DNA of 39,396 nt from a virus: the IMG/VR virus record IMGVR_UViG_3300010391_000129, positions 1 through 39,396 of that record; one strand, written 5' to 3'. The notes beneath the pieces are model-generated. The model ran no database searches, was not told the DNA's origin, and saw only the letters and a list, made by a program, of their open reading frames with translations. Of this stretch, positions 6,461 to 13,700 are shown one piece after another (the stretch's first letter is position 1; every line of letters begins with the position of its first letter). Made by a program: the position numbers and the translations under genes.

Positions 6461-6699
6461 TTAAATCTCCTAATGCTTTCCGCTAAATTAACAATTGCCG
6501 ACAAGTGACTAATTACGGGCCGGTTTTTAACTACCGGTATATTTTTAACTCCCGCCAGTCTTTGATTTAAAAGTCTTTTCATAATATGTAATTCGTCTCT
6601 AGTATAATTTTCTACTAATTCGTTAGTTAAGTTTTGGAAAGTATCTTTCCTAAGTATTATGTTTAAAGCTTGGTCAAGTCTTTTAATTTCTTCGTTCAT
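6457..6699 (-). CDS. 80-residue helical hypothetical protein
   Basis: Charged and helix-rich (EEIKRLDQALNIILRKD, TRDELHIMKRLLNQRLAG), no Cys and no membrane segment. ATGA overlap with the 53-residue gene upstream and GTGA overlap with the zinc-ribbon gene downstream, so it is part of the early replication operon. Function unknown. Confidence 0.7.
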   Translation of the reverse strand: MNEEIKRLDQALNIILRKDTFQNLTNELVENYTRDELHIMKRLLNQRLAGVKNIPVVKNRPVISHLSAIVNLAESIRRFK

Positions 6700-6857
6700 G
6701 TTTCTTCTTTCGTGTTTGCGTAATAATCTCCACGGTCTCCTTCGTCTTGTGCGAACTTAATTAATTGTTCGTCAGTCCAGCCTTCAAATTGTTCGGCTTC
6801 CCATACCCCTTCTTTAATACCAAATCCAATATATTGTTTTGCTTCTTTAAGGGACAT
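6696..6857 (-). CDS. 53-residue acidic hypothetical protein
   Basis: ATG at 6857, stop overlapping the next ATG. A very acidic helical peptide (EGWTDEQLIKFAQDEGDRGDYY). It overlaps the end of the upstream 60-residue gene by 11 bases in another frame. Acidic small early proteins sometimes mimic DNA, but nothing specific shows that here. Confidence 0.65.
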   Translation of the reverse strand: MSLKEAKQYIGFGIKEGVWEAEQFEGWTDEQLIKFAQDEGDRGDYYANTKEET

Positions 6858-7029
6858 TTAAAAGTTCCTTTAAGTAAGTTTTAGCGTCTTTGTATTTCTT
6901 TTCGTTTAAATATGTAAGGACTAAAAGTAATTGGGCTTTGTAGAAACGGTTGTTGGAAATGTTGTCCATTTCTTTTTCTTCCTGAACCTTGTCTAGTAAA
7001 TTGAAGTAATAATCGCTGTGACCGTTCAT
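6847..7029 (-). CDS. 60-residue helical protein, first gene of a leaderless transcript
   Basis: A short helix-rich protein (SDYYFNLLDKVQEEKEM, then YKAQLLLVLTYLNEKKYKDAKTYLKELL); the second part looks like one helical hairpin of TPR style. The ATG at 7029 lies 7 bases after a -10 box, so the transcript should start at or next to the codon. A second frame on the same strand (6881..7066) is less convincing. Confidence 0.7.
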   Translation of the reverse strand: MNGHSDYYFNLLDKVQEEKEMDNISNNRFYKAQLLLVLTYLNEKKYKDAKTYLKELLNVP

Positions 7030-7036
7030 AATAGGT

Positions 7037-7066
7037 AGTATATAACCATACTATTATGGTTGTCAA
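7037..7066 (-). promoter_or_regulatory. Leaderless promoter with embedded operator palindrome
   Basis: On the minus strand: TTGACA (7061-7066), 18 bases, TATACT (7037-7042), 7 bases, ATG (7029). Between the boxes lies an inverted repeat with 7-base arms, AACCATA (7044-7050) and TATGGTT (7055-7061). A repressor bound there would block RNA polymerase. The box sequences are seen; the regulator is unknown. Confidence 0.75.
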
Positions 7067-7074
7067 GCCTCAAG

Positions 7075-7434
7075 TTAGTTTTTGTTAAAACCACCCTTTA
7101 AGGCATAGTAAAGAATATTAACCAAGTCTTGAAAGTCTAAAAAGGCAAAGTTTCTATTTAAGTTATTCTTTGACCATACTACTACCGGAATTTTATTTGA
7201 TCCTATGTTGTTATCGTTTTCCGCTTGTCTATACCATTCTTGAAAGGACGTATTTTCTTGGTTCTTGCATTCGATAGCTAACGGCAACTTAGTTAAAATG
7301 TCTTGTTTTAAGCCCTTAATAGCCCCGCTAAGCGGCATACGCATAGCATATTGATCCAAACCGCTATCTACTAGAATTTTGGCTACTTCCTTTTCAAGTC
7401 TTGTACCTTTGGCTTTAGCCGATCTTGTTTTCAT
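7075..7434 (-). CDS. Holliday-junction-resolvase-like PD-(D/E)xK nuclease
   Basis: A 119-residue protein with the layout of small archaeal-type resolvases and phage RecB-like nucleases: KGTRLEKEVAKIL with Glu14, RMPLSGAIKGLKQDI with Asp45, then the signature AIECKNQE with Glu55 and Lys57, and VVVWSKNN as the later strand. These give the expected E...D...ExK active site. It likely resolves junctions or trims branched DNA before packaging. It overlaps the upstream gene by 20 bases. Family fit is good; the exact substrate is inferred. Confidence 0.8.
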   Translation of the reverse strand: MKTRSAKAKGTRLEKEVAKILVDSGLDQYAMRMPLSGAIKGLKQDILTKLPLAIECKNQENTSFQEWYRQAENDNNIGSNKIPVVVWSKNNLNRNFAFLDFQDLVNILYYALKGGFNKN

Positions 7435-7774
7435 TTATAGCCCCACAACTACATCTTAATTTAAAATTATGTTGATGGATTTCTTCTTTTGGGGTAGTTA
7501 AATACTTTTGAATAACGTCTTTCCAGCCTTCATGTTTCCCAAGCTTATCGGCTATTTCGGGCTTTCTAGCAAAAGCAACCATATATTGAATGCTTCTTTT
7601 TGAACGCTCCAAATACTGTGCAACCAGTTGCACGTCTAAGTTATTTTCAAGAATCATAGTACCAACCCGCAAGTAAGTGCTAATTAACAAACCTCGTGCT
7701 GCTGTTTCGCCCTCTACTATTAAATCTTTAATTTCTTCTAAAACATTATCAGAATTGTTTACCTGTAAGTTCAT
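7415..7774 (-). CDS. Hypothetical early protein with C-terminal CxC motif
   Basis: A 119-residue protein. The helical middle (LISTYLRVGTMILENN, VAQYLERSKRSIQYMVAFARK) reads like a helix-turn-helix bundle of a type found beside phage replication genes. The C-terminus has HQHNFKLRCSCGA, a possible zinc site. It overlaps the initiator gene by 26 bases and the nuclease gene by 20, so the three are one translational unit. Function likely linked to replication; not recognised precisely. Confidence 0.65.
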   Translation of the reverse strand: MNLQVNNSDNVLEEIKDLIVEGETAARGLLISTYLRVGTMILENNLDVQLVAQYLERSKRSIQYMVAFARKPEIADKLGKHEGWKDVIQKYLTTPKEEIHQHNFKLRCSCGAINENKIG

Positions 7775-8270
7775 AGGCTTTATGTTTTAGTTCCCTAATT
7801 CTTTTTAAAGAATTTTCTTTATTATTATTAATTCTTGTTAAGTAATTATTATTCGTGGCCGTATTTGTTACTAGTGGTGGTACATAATTGTTACTAGTCT
7901 TAGCATAATTGTTACTAGTTGCTTGAGTAGTAACAATTTGTGACTGGTCTGTACTTTTGGGCTTATTTTTTAATAGTTGATATTTATTAACTTTTCCTGA
8001 AGATCTTTTAAGGTTAATGTATCCTGTCTCTTTTAGTTTCTTAATTGATCTTGTTACTTGCATTCGAGACAGTTGACTTTCTTCTGACAAGGTAGTTAGT
8101 GAAGGAAATGCCTGTTGATCTTTACCATTTGCAAAGTAAGCTAATGTACCATAAAGAACCTTATCTGAAGCTGTTAATCTTTTATCTCTCCATACATATC
8201 TTTCAACCCAAAACCAATCACCATTTCTAGCATCACGGATCTCTATTGGTGCATCCCAATTGTATGGCAT
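7749..8270 (-). CDS. Replication initiator-like winged-helix protein (HTH_36, lambda O-like)
   Basis: A 173-residue protein. Residues about 25-95 form a winged helix: LTASDKVLYGTLAYFA, AFPSLTTLSEESQLSRMQV, SIKKLKETGYINLKR, typical of phage and plasmid initiators that bind iterons. A polar linker with TSNNY repeats follows, and a basic C-terminal helix ends it. The linker DNA contains three iterons and an AT-rich tract (7801..7940), as in lambda O. The leaderless ATG is 6 bases after a -10 box. With no phage polymerase present, it presumably recruits the host replisome. Origin binding is inferred. Confidence 0.75.
   Translation of the reverse strand: MPYNWDAPIEIRDARNGDWFWVERYVWRDKRLTASDKVLYGTLAYFANGKDQQAFPSLTTLSEESQLSRMQVTRSIKKLKETGYINLKRSSGKVNKYQLLKNKPKSTDQSQIVTTQATSNNYAKTSNNYVPPLVTNTATNNNYLTRINNNKENSLKRIRELKHKAYELTGKQF
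7801..7940. other. Candidate replication origin (iterons plus AT-rich region) inside initiator gene
   Basis: TTGTTACTAGT occurs at 7865-7875, 7888-7898 and 7909-7919, spaced 23 and 21 bases, about two helical turns. The last two copies share 16 bases (CATAATTGTTACTAGT). An inverted half copy, AGTAACAA, is at 7929-7936. Next to them, about 7801-7855, lies a long AT-rich tract with ATTATT runs, suited to unwinding. The copies encode TSNNY with identical codons, so selection on DNA or recent duplication is likely. Confidence 0.65.
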
Positions 8271-8276
8271 ACTCTT

Positions 8277-8306
8277 AATATGACATCAAATTTGATCCTC
8301 TGTCAA
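8277..8306 (-). promoter_or_regulatory. Leaderless promoter of replication operon with palindrome
   Basis: Minus strand: TTGACA (8301-8306), 18 bases, CATATT (8277-8282), 6 bases, ATG (8270). The spacer holds the perfect 12-base palindrome ATCAAATTTGAT (8285-8296). The half site ATCAAAT is also in the spacer of the rightward promoter at 32618..32647. Repressor control of both is plausible. It starts just after the late terminators. Confidence 0.75.
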
Positions 8307-8321
8307 GATACATATTTAAAC

Positions 8322-8367
8322 AAAAAAAGCCCTTCGGAACTTCTGCCCAAAGTTGACCGAAAGGCTT
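8322..8367 (-). terminator. Rho-independent terminator, second of a tandem pair
   Basis: Arms at 8357-8367 and 8327-8337 pair over 11 positions (one G-U) and an inner 5-bp stem (8350-8354 with 8338-8342) extends the hairpin. On the minus strand it is followed by a run of seven T. It insulates the early promoter at 8277..8306 from late transcription. A further 7-bp hairpin lies at 8373-8391. Confidence 0.85.
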
Positions 8368-8417
8368 GACTCAAATGCGTATTGCGCATTTCCGAATCTC
8401 CAATTTAATCTTACCAC

Positions 8418-8460
8418 AAAAAAGCACTAAGACTTATATTGTTTAAATTGCTTAGTGCTT
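8418..8460 (-). terminator. Rho-independent terminator of the late operon
   Basis: Perfect 10-bp arms, AAGCACTAAG at 8422-8431 and its complement at 8451-8460, with a 19-base loop, followed on the minus strand by six T. It ends the late operon just after the acidic-peptide gene. Confidence 0.8.
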
Positions 8461-8472
8461 AAACTTGAAAGG

Positions 8473-8553
8473 TTACGCTGCTGCTGTTTCTCCTTCTGCG
8501 GGAGTTTCAACAGGAGTTCCTTCGGTTTCGTCGGTCTTTTCGTCCGGTTCCAT
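8473..8553 (-). CDS. 26-residue acidic peptide with strong ribosome binding site
   Basis: ATG at 8553 preceded by AAAGGAGG at a 10-base distance, one of the best Shine-Dalgarno sites in the genome. The peptide is Glu/Thr/Pro/Ala-rich (MEPDEKTDETEGTPVETPAE) with no hydrophobic residues beyond a few Val/Ala. It is the last gene before the late terminators. The 143 bases upstream (8554-8696) are gene-free and can fold through ACAGGATTC / GAGTCCTGT. Strong initiation suggests abundant synthesis; function unknown. Confidence 0.6.
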   Translation of the reverse strand: MEPDEKTDETEGTPVETPAEGETAAA

Positions 8554-8696
8554 AACACTTATCCTCCTTTCAAAGATATTTTACTATATTTGCACTAAAT
8601 ACAGGACTCGAGGTATAGTTAGTAAGCACTTCGCTTCCTGTTCAACAATTCTTCCACCGAATCCTGTTTCACTACTTCCTCATAGGGTAAGGAAGC

Positions 8697-8918
8697 TTAT
8701 TTTCCTACTTTATTTACTAAAGTATTTACTGCCGTTCCTGAAAGTGATGCAATAATGCCTTGTTCAACCCCGTCTACTCCAAATAACTTAAAGTATCCAA
8801 GCCCTGCACCAAGAACTAAACTCACCCCAAAAGCGACAATACCTGCTACCTGTGGAAATTGTTTTTTAACTGCACCGACAATTGCGTAAATTACTGCGGC
8901 TGCGGTAATAGTATCCAA
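8697..8918 (-). CDS. Putative holin (TTG start)
   Basis: A 73-residue hydrophobic protein with two membrane segments: about 5-14 plus 24-42 (AGIVAFGVSLVLGAGLGYF) and a weaker one at 52-68, ending with Lys residues. Length, two-helix layout, GI..SL.GTAVN pattern and place directly after the endolysin gene fit small phage holins. It starts with TTG, which follows GGAGGTGA at 7 bases; the stop of the amidase lies within that Shine-Dalgarno. The weak start codon may hold back holin synthesis relative to the amidase. The holin call rests on context and topology. Confidence 0.7.
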   Translation of the reverse strand: MDTITAAAVIYAIVGAVKKQFPQVAGIVAFGVSLVLGAGLGYFKLFGVDGVEQGIIASLSGTAVNTLVNKVGK

Positions 8919-8925
8919 ATAAATC

Positions 8926-9825
8926 TCACCTCCCCCAAAGCTTTTTAAACCAATTAATTATATTACGGAAAAAAGATGCAATCGGGTCAGGTCTCTCCAC
9001 CACTTTTTTGTCCTCTGTGGGGCTACTAACGCCGCCAGAAGGGCTAGGACTACTGGAATCAACACTATCTCCCACTGGTACGTCTGTAGGGCTTGTTTCA
9101 GGATCAATAACAGAAGACTCAATAATAGGGTCACTACTAATATCTGTAAGACTTTCAGGAAAAACAACTGGTTCCGTTTCAGGGGTACTTGAGGGGGTAT
9201 TTGGACTGGTGGGGGCTGGCCCAAAGTAAATAACATTATCCTTAATTCTTGACTTCATGTCAACCGGCCATGAAGAACCTGGGCAGGCTGTTACTGTAGT
9301 ATTACCTAGTACCTGAGCACAATCTTTATGTCCTATTACGTCTTCCCAACGGTTTATATTAGTAAGTAATGGAAAGTTAAAAAGAAAGTAAGTACAAAGA
9401 TCATGTGCGGAATTTATTTGAATGTCAGTAGGTAAATGTTTGGTAAAATCCCCAACCAAGTTAATCCCGATAACCTTTTCATTGTGGTTGGCAACATTAG
9501 CCCTTCCTGTTCCAATATCCCCGACATAAGCAACAATCCCATGTGAAGTAATAACAAAGTGATATCCAATTCCACCCCAGCCCTTAGCCTTATGGATAGA
9601 AGCTATCTCATCAACCTGTTCCTGCCATGTTTTCTCTCTTTTAACGGTACCGGTTGGGTTAAAAATATAAGGTGAAGTTACAGAGTGGTGGATAACAAGA
9701 TATTTAACTTGTGAAAGGGTACGGTTAAAACTCCAATTAAAAGAATCACCCCATACCCTTTTTCTATCATCAACAAAGCGGTTGCTTAAAGATTGTCCTA
9801 TGTCTGTAAGGGTAGTATTAGCCAT
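8926..9825 (-). CDS. Endolysin: N-acetylmuramoyl-L-alanine amidase (Amidase_2) with cationic amphipathic tail
   Basis: A 299-residue zinc amidase that cuts the amide bond between N-acetylmuramic acid and L-Ala. The domain spans about 38-195: VIHHSV (zinc ligand His46/47), GYHFVI (87-92), NLVGDF (122-127), IGHKDC with His166, and ACPG with Cys181. Residues about 205-275 are a Pro/Ser/Thr linker. The last 19 residues (281-299) form an amphipathic cationic helix rich in Phe, Trp, Lys and Arg (FFRNIINWFKKLWGR). No signal peptide, so holin-dependent release is expected. The gene sits between two small membrane proteins. Confidence 0.92.
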   Translation of the reverse strand: MANTTLTDIGQSLSNRFVDDRKRVWGDSFNWSFNRTLSQVKYLVIHHSVTSPYIFNPTGTVKREKTWQEQVDEIASIHKAKGWGGIGYHFVITSHGIVAYVGDIGTGRANVANHNEKVIGINLVGDFTKHLPTDIQINSAHDLCTYFLFNFPLLTNINRWEDVIGHKDCAQVLGNTTVTACPGSSWPVDMKSRIKDNVIYFGPAPTSPNTPSSTPETEPVVFPESLTDISSDPIIESSVIDPETSPTDVPVGDSVDSSSPSPSGGVSSPTEDKKVVERPDPIASFFRNIINWFKKLWGR

Positions 9826-9939
9826 TTAAAAGATTACAAACCTACTGGTTATTTCCTTTAAAAGTAAATATAGAACTACGACAATACCCGCAAGTAAAGC
9901 TATCTGAATAACTAAAAGAATGGGGGTCTGGTCTTTCAT
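9826..9939 (-). CDS. 37-residue single-pass membrane protein in lysis cassette
   Basis: ATG at 9939 after GGGATGA. The peptide has one strong membrane helix (ILLVIQIALLAGIVVVLYLLL) and a short charged tail (KEITSRFVIF). Its TAA directly abuts the amidase ATG. Length and position suggest a second holin, pinholin or holin regulator; this is inferred from context. Confidence 0.65.
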   Translation of the reverse strand: MKDQTPILLVIQIALLAGIVVVLYLLLKEITSRFVIF

Positions 9940-9981
9940 ATTTCATCCCTGATTTAGTAATAAACCTTTTTAATAATAAAA

Positions 9982-10203
9982 TCAATCTTCACTATAAACT
10001 CCGTATTTTTGTTCTATTAATATGTTCTTCATTCTTAATTTTTCCCCTTCTTTAAATCTGTGTCCCTGTAAATAAACTTCTCCTTCCCAATTACTACCCC
10101 GTTGCTGGGCCTTATAAATGGTTTCTAAGGTTCTTTTACCTATTGAACCTCTATACCAGGAATCATTTTCAAGAATTACCAATACGTCAAATCTTTCCTG
10201 CAC
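9982..10203 (-). CDS. Hypothetical 73-residue protein (GTG start)
   Basis: A soluble protein with a beta-rich N-terminus (FDVLVILENDSWYRGSIG) and the segment RGSNWEGEVYLQGHRFKEGEKLRMK. The GTG directly abuts the TAA of the upstream gene. It sits between XhlA-like and lysis genes. No family recognised. Confidence 0.65.
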   Translation of the reverse strand: MQERFDVLVILENDSWYRGSIGKRTLETIYKAQQRGSNWEGEVYLQGHRFKEGEKLRMKNILIEQKYGVYSED

Positions 10204-10410
10204 TTAAAGATTCCTTCGTAGTTTTATAATCATTTCTGTATATTTCTTAATTGTTTTATCAGGCTGTACTTCGGCTATCATTGTCCGGCAGTTAGAAATA
10301 TGTTCTACCTTAAAAGGTTCTATCTGTTCTAAAAAGCGATTAATAATAGTTAAACCTTCCGTACGGACTTGTTCCATCTGCTCATGCTTAGTTAAAACAA
10401 TCTCTTTCAT
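10204..10410 (-). CDS. Hypothetical 68-residue helical protein
   Basis: Mostly helical and charged (EQMEQVRTEGLTIINRFLEQI, DKTIKKYTEMIIKLRRNL). No membrane segment and one Cys. Start codon overlaps the stop of the XhlA-like gene (ATGA at 10407-10410). Function unknown. Confidence 0.65.
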   Translation of the reverse strand: MKEIVLTKHEQMEQVRTEGLTIINRFLEQIEPFKVEHISNCRTMIAEVQPDKTIKKYTEMIIKLRRNL

Positions 10411-10610
10411 CTTGTTGCCTGTACTACATAAGAAATTAAATTAGGTAATCTCTCAATCACCGCAACCACTAAAAGTATGATCATTATTAGAAACCGTTTC
10501 TCAAGGTTTTCAATCCGCTTATCAAATCCTTTAATATCTTCTTTGATATCAAGAATAGCTTGTCTAGTCGTGCCTCGGAATTCGCCGTATTCTCCGTTTG
10601 TTTTTGTCAT
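10407..10610 (-). CDS. XhlA-like protein (coiled coil plus membrane helix)
   Basis: A 67-residue protein: a charged, coiled-coil-like segment (DIKEDIKGFDKRIENLEKRF, 22-41) followed by one membrane helix (LIMIILLVVAVIERLPNLI). This is the layout of XhlA/hemolysin-type proteins that assist holins. It leads the lysis group behind its own promoter-like TATAAT at 10625-10630. Fit is by topology, not by a strict motif. Confidence 0.65.
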   Translation of the reverse strand: MTKTNGEYGEFRGTTRQAILDIKEDIKGFDKRIENLEKRFLIMIILLVVAVIERLPNLISYVVQATR

Positions 10611-10624
10611 TATTTTAATTTAAG

Positions 10625-10662
10625 ATTATATTTTTCTTACTAAAAAGCAAGGGAAGTTGACA
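10625..10662. promoter_or_regulatory. Divergent promoter-like region before lysis genes
   Basis: Minus strand: TATAAT at 10625-10630, 14 bases before the ATG at 10610. The 11-mer CTAAAAAGCAA (10640-10650) is followed on the plus strand by TTGACA (10657-10662), heading to the small gene at 10685. The same 11-mer followed by TTGACA occurs in the main divergent promoter at 32603-32623. The plus-strand -10 spacing is poor here (TATAGG only 13 bases from TTGACA). Confidence 0.5.
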
Positions 10663-10684
10663 ACAGATTGTAAACTATAGGTAA

Positions 10685-10789
10685 ATGAGTTGGCTGTGGG
10701 CGATTGTAGGAATATATTGGATTATTACAATTATTGTTGCTTATGAAGCGGGTCGTAAATTTGAACAAAGTCATTCTGATAATGAATAA
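10685..10789 (+). CDS. 34-residue membrane peptide on the opposite strand
   Basis: ATG at 10685, TAA at 10787-10789. It encodes a Trp-rich membrane helix (SWLWAIVGIYWIITIIVAY) followed by a polar tail (EAGRKFEQSHSDNE). The last 19 bases overlap the 3' end of the polyvalent protein gene on the other strand. It would be the only plus-strand gene inside the late region. A good topology and an upstream TTGACA support it; the promoter is incomplete. Confidence 0.5.
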   Translation: MSWLWAIVGIYWIITIIVAYEAGRKFEQSHSDNE

Positions 10790-13700
10790 CCCAAGTCTAT
10801 AAGTTCGTCATAAGTTTTCTCTGTTAGTATTTTCTTCTTTTTAAGATCTGCTAAATATTGTCTATGTTCTGACGCATCCATCTCACCAAGCCGATCACGA
10901 ATGTAAAGCGCGCGTTCTTTAATTGGTAAAAACTTAACTGATCTTTCTCCCGCATTTAATCCAACTTCGTCCGCCTCTTGCATATCCTTTACCCGATTAA
11001 AAATATTCTCGTTTAATACACGGTCTTTTTTAAGTTGTGAAAGTTTTGGTTGCCACTGGTCGGACGGTAATTGTTTGAGTTCACCGTAAATACTTTCTGC
11101 CGCTGTTTTTTCCTGATCGGTCCGTACTGCGGATTTTTCGCGGTATTGTTTTGTCTTTTGATAAAGCTGTTCGTCTAACTTTCCTGCCGATACCCGTCCT
11201 AAACGGCGTTTAATATCCTCAATTATTCCCCGCCCACCAATTTCCTCAGGTTTAATTATTCCTGCCGCAGCCATTCCTTTATCAATTGCATTCAAAACCT
11301 GTAATCCAACCCCTCCTGAGTAAGACGAAACAAAATTCTGTAATTTAGCAGGTGAGTATTTTAAGGTCTCTCCAATTTTCTTTATAAAAGCTGAGGTATC
11401 GTAACGGGATTGCATCCCTGGCGGTAAATTCTCCTTCGACCTAGGAACAATTGGTGATCCTGTAAATAGTTTTTTGTTTGTAAAAGCCTCAAGAATTGGC
11501 GTTAGTGCGGTCGGAGTTAGCCTTGAGATCGTCGAACCTGGCGTAGAAACATCAACGGGTGAAATTTCCCCTATCGTATCCCAAAGTGTTTGAGCAATAG
11601 ATTCAGGATTAGCCTTAACCAAATGCTCAATTGCTGACCTAACGGGTATTACAAGTCCCCTAAAGCCCTGTGGAAGTGGTATTTTAAGTGCATTAATGTA
11701 ATTTCCTTTTTCGTCTTTTGTTGGATTTGGGGGTAAAATGATAAGATTCGTGTTACGTTCCCAGTCATTAATGTCAGCATATGCCTGTCGTCTTTGTTCT
11801 GTCGCTGTGTTCCACAAGGTAGCAAGAGCAACCGGTGTATAAAGAGTTGTAATTAACTTCAAGGCAGTTCCTTTTGGATCAGTTTTAATGGCCCGTGCCA
11901 TTGTCCTTGTGCCTTGTATTCCGGCATTAAGGTAAATGAAGGCTGAATTAAGAACATTTTTATATGCACCACCCTTAGCAAAATCCACCGAATTTTCCCT
12001 ACCTGCTTTAGCAGCTAACAATAATTCTCTAGTTGGTGCGGCAAAAGGATCGACCCTAACATTCGGTTGTCCGCCTAAAGCTAGCCTCGTTCCCCTAAAT
12101 TGCTGGACACGGGTAGCCTCTTCGGCAACCGATACCAAGTCTTCTGTTGCCGCTAACCATTGTGACGGGTGTTTGATAACATTGGTAATTTTTTGGTTAG
12201 ACGGACTAGCTAATTGTTTAAGTGTTCCTTGTGCCTGATTGCGCCCAACCTGATAAAAGGTTGACCATCCGCCACCTGCCGAAATAAAATCATCGTAAGA
12301 ATCCTTATGTTTTATGGTATCAAATAAAGCCCGTGTCCAATTAAAAGGATTTAAAATTGATGTTTGTTTAACATTCTTACTGGTTAAAATCGTGGTAATC
12401 TGATCACGAGGGAAGTTAGTAATGATAAATGGTAGATTACCGCCTGTAAAACCAAATCGTGCTGTTCTTGTCGGTACTGCTAATGTTTTAGTTAGAATAT
12501 CCAAACTTTGTTGATCCAAATTCTTGGCAGCTACTGCAAACTCACGGGGAACTTCAAAGAATTGTTTCTTACCATTAATAAAAGCAGATATAGTCGTATT
12601 ACTTGATTTAGGTGTTGATCTAATTACATCCTCAAACCCCGGTAATTTACTAAGATTGGCAATTGATCTTGCCACGCCATTAACCTCAACCTCACGTGCT
12701 GCCTCAGTAGTCTTTTGAAGAATTGATCCTAAAGGTGATTCAATTTGTCTTTCTGATCCTTTTAAGCTTTTAATTACGTTTTGACTTGAAAGTGATCCAA
12801 CCGCCTTTTTACCAAAACCACGCAATCCTTCTTGTTCGATAGCCTCAAAAACACGATTTAATGGTACATAATTTGGATATCTTTTAATCAACGTATTGTA
12901 AAGATCGTTTGAAATTACTTGTCCATCTTTCATATAACGTAGGACATCTTGTGTGTGTTTTGTTACTTGCTGCGCCTGTTGTTCAAATTGGGGGGAAAGT
13001 TCATTAAGAAATCTCTGGGCTTTAGCGGAATCAATTCCTGTTTTAATACCCCGTTTTGATACGTCAATTGCTTGTCTTGCGGCAAGATACTGGTCAAATA
13101 ACTCAACATTCTTTGGACCAATTTGCTTTAATGTCGGCTCAAGATTCTTCTTAATCATCTCACTTGCAATACCCTGTGATCCTAAAACTCTGTTTCTTAA
13201 AAGTCGGGGATCAGCAGTTGGGAGAAGAACAAATTTACCTTTCTTTTCAATAGCGTTAATAGTATCTTCAATTGGTGAAAACGAATCAACTAATTTTTGT
13301 TTTAATTCTTGAAGTACCTCTTGTGATTTAACTAGCTTACTGCCCTTGGCTGGTGGCCCCACTCTTGAGCCAACATGCTGTGCAGCTTCTTCAAATGATC
13401 CGGGTGGTGCGGCAACAGGTTTTTTCGATTCTGGCCCTGAACGAATAAAACCTTCTTTTAATAACCCTTGGCCCTGTTTCCCCGACTCAAATCCGGGTGT
13501 AGGGCGCAATGTTTTTAATAGTCTTTCTGAAGTTAAGGCACCCGATTCAACCTTTAAAGGCCTCAATAATTTGCTATCGAATATAACCGTCCCGAATGCT
13601 TTATCGTCACCAACAATCCCTTGATAACCTAGACCTATTGCATGTTCAGTCTTTATTCTTCCAATAGCTTCTCCTTCTGAAAACTTACGGGAATAGTTCA

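Noticed and set aside
6881-7066. Minus-strand 61-codon frame overlapping the 60-residue gene
   Set aside because: It would start inside the -35 box; the other frame begins 7 bases after the -10 box and is coupled to its neighbour.
8465-8755. Plus-strand 96-codon frame over the acidic peptide and holin
   Set aside because: Antisense to genes with strong Shine-Dalgarno sites and to a terminator; Ser/Val-rich shadow.
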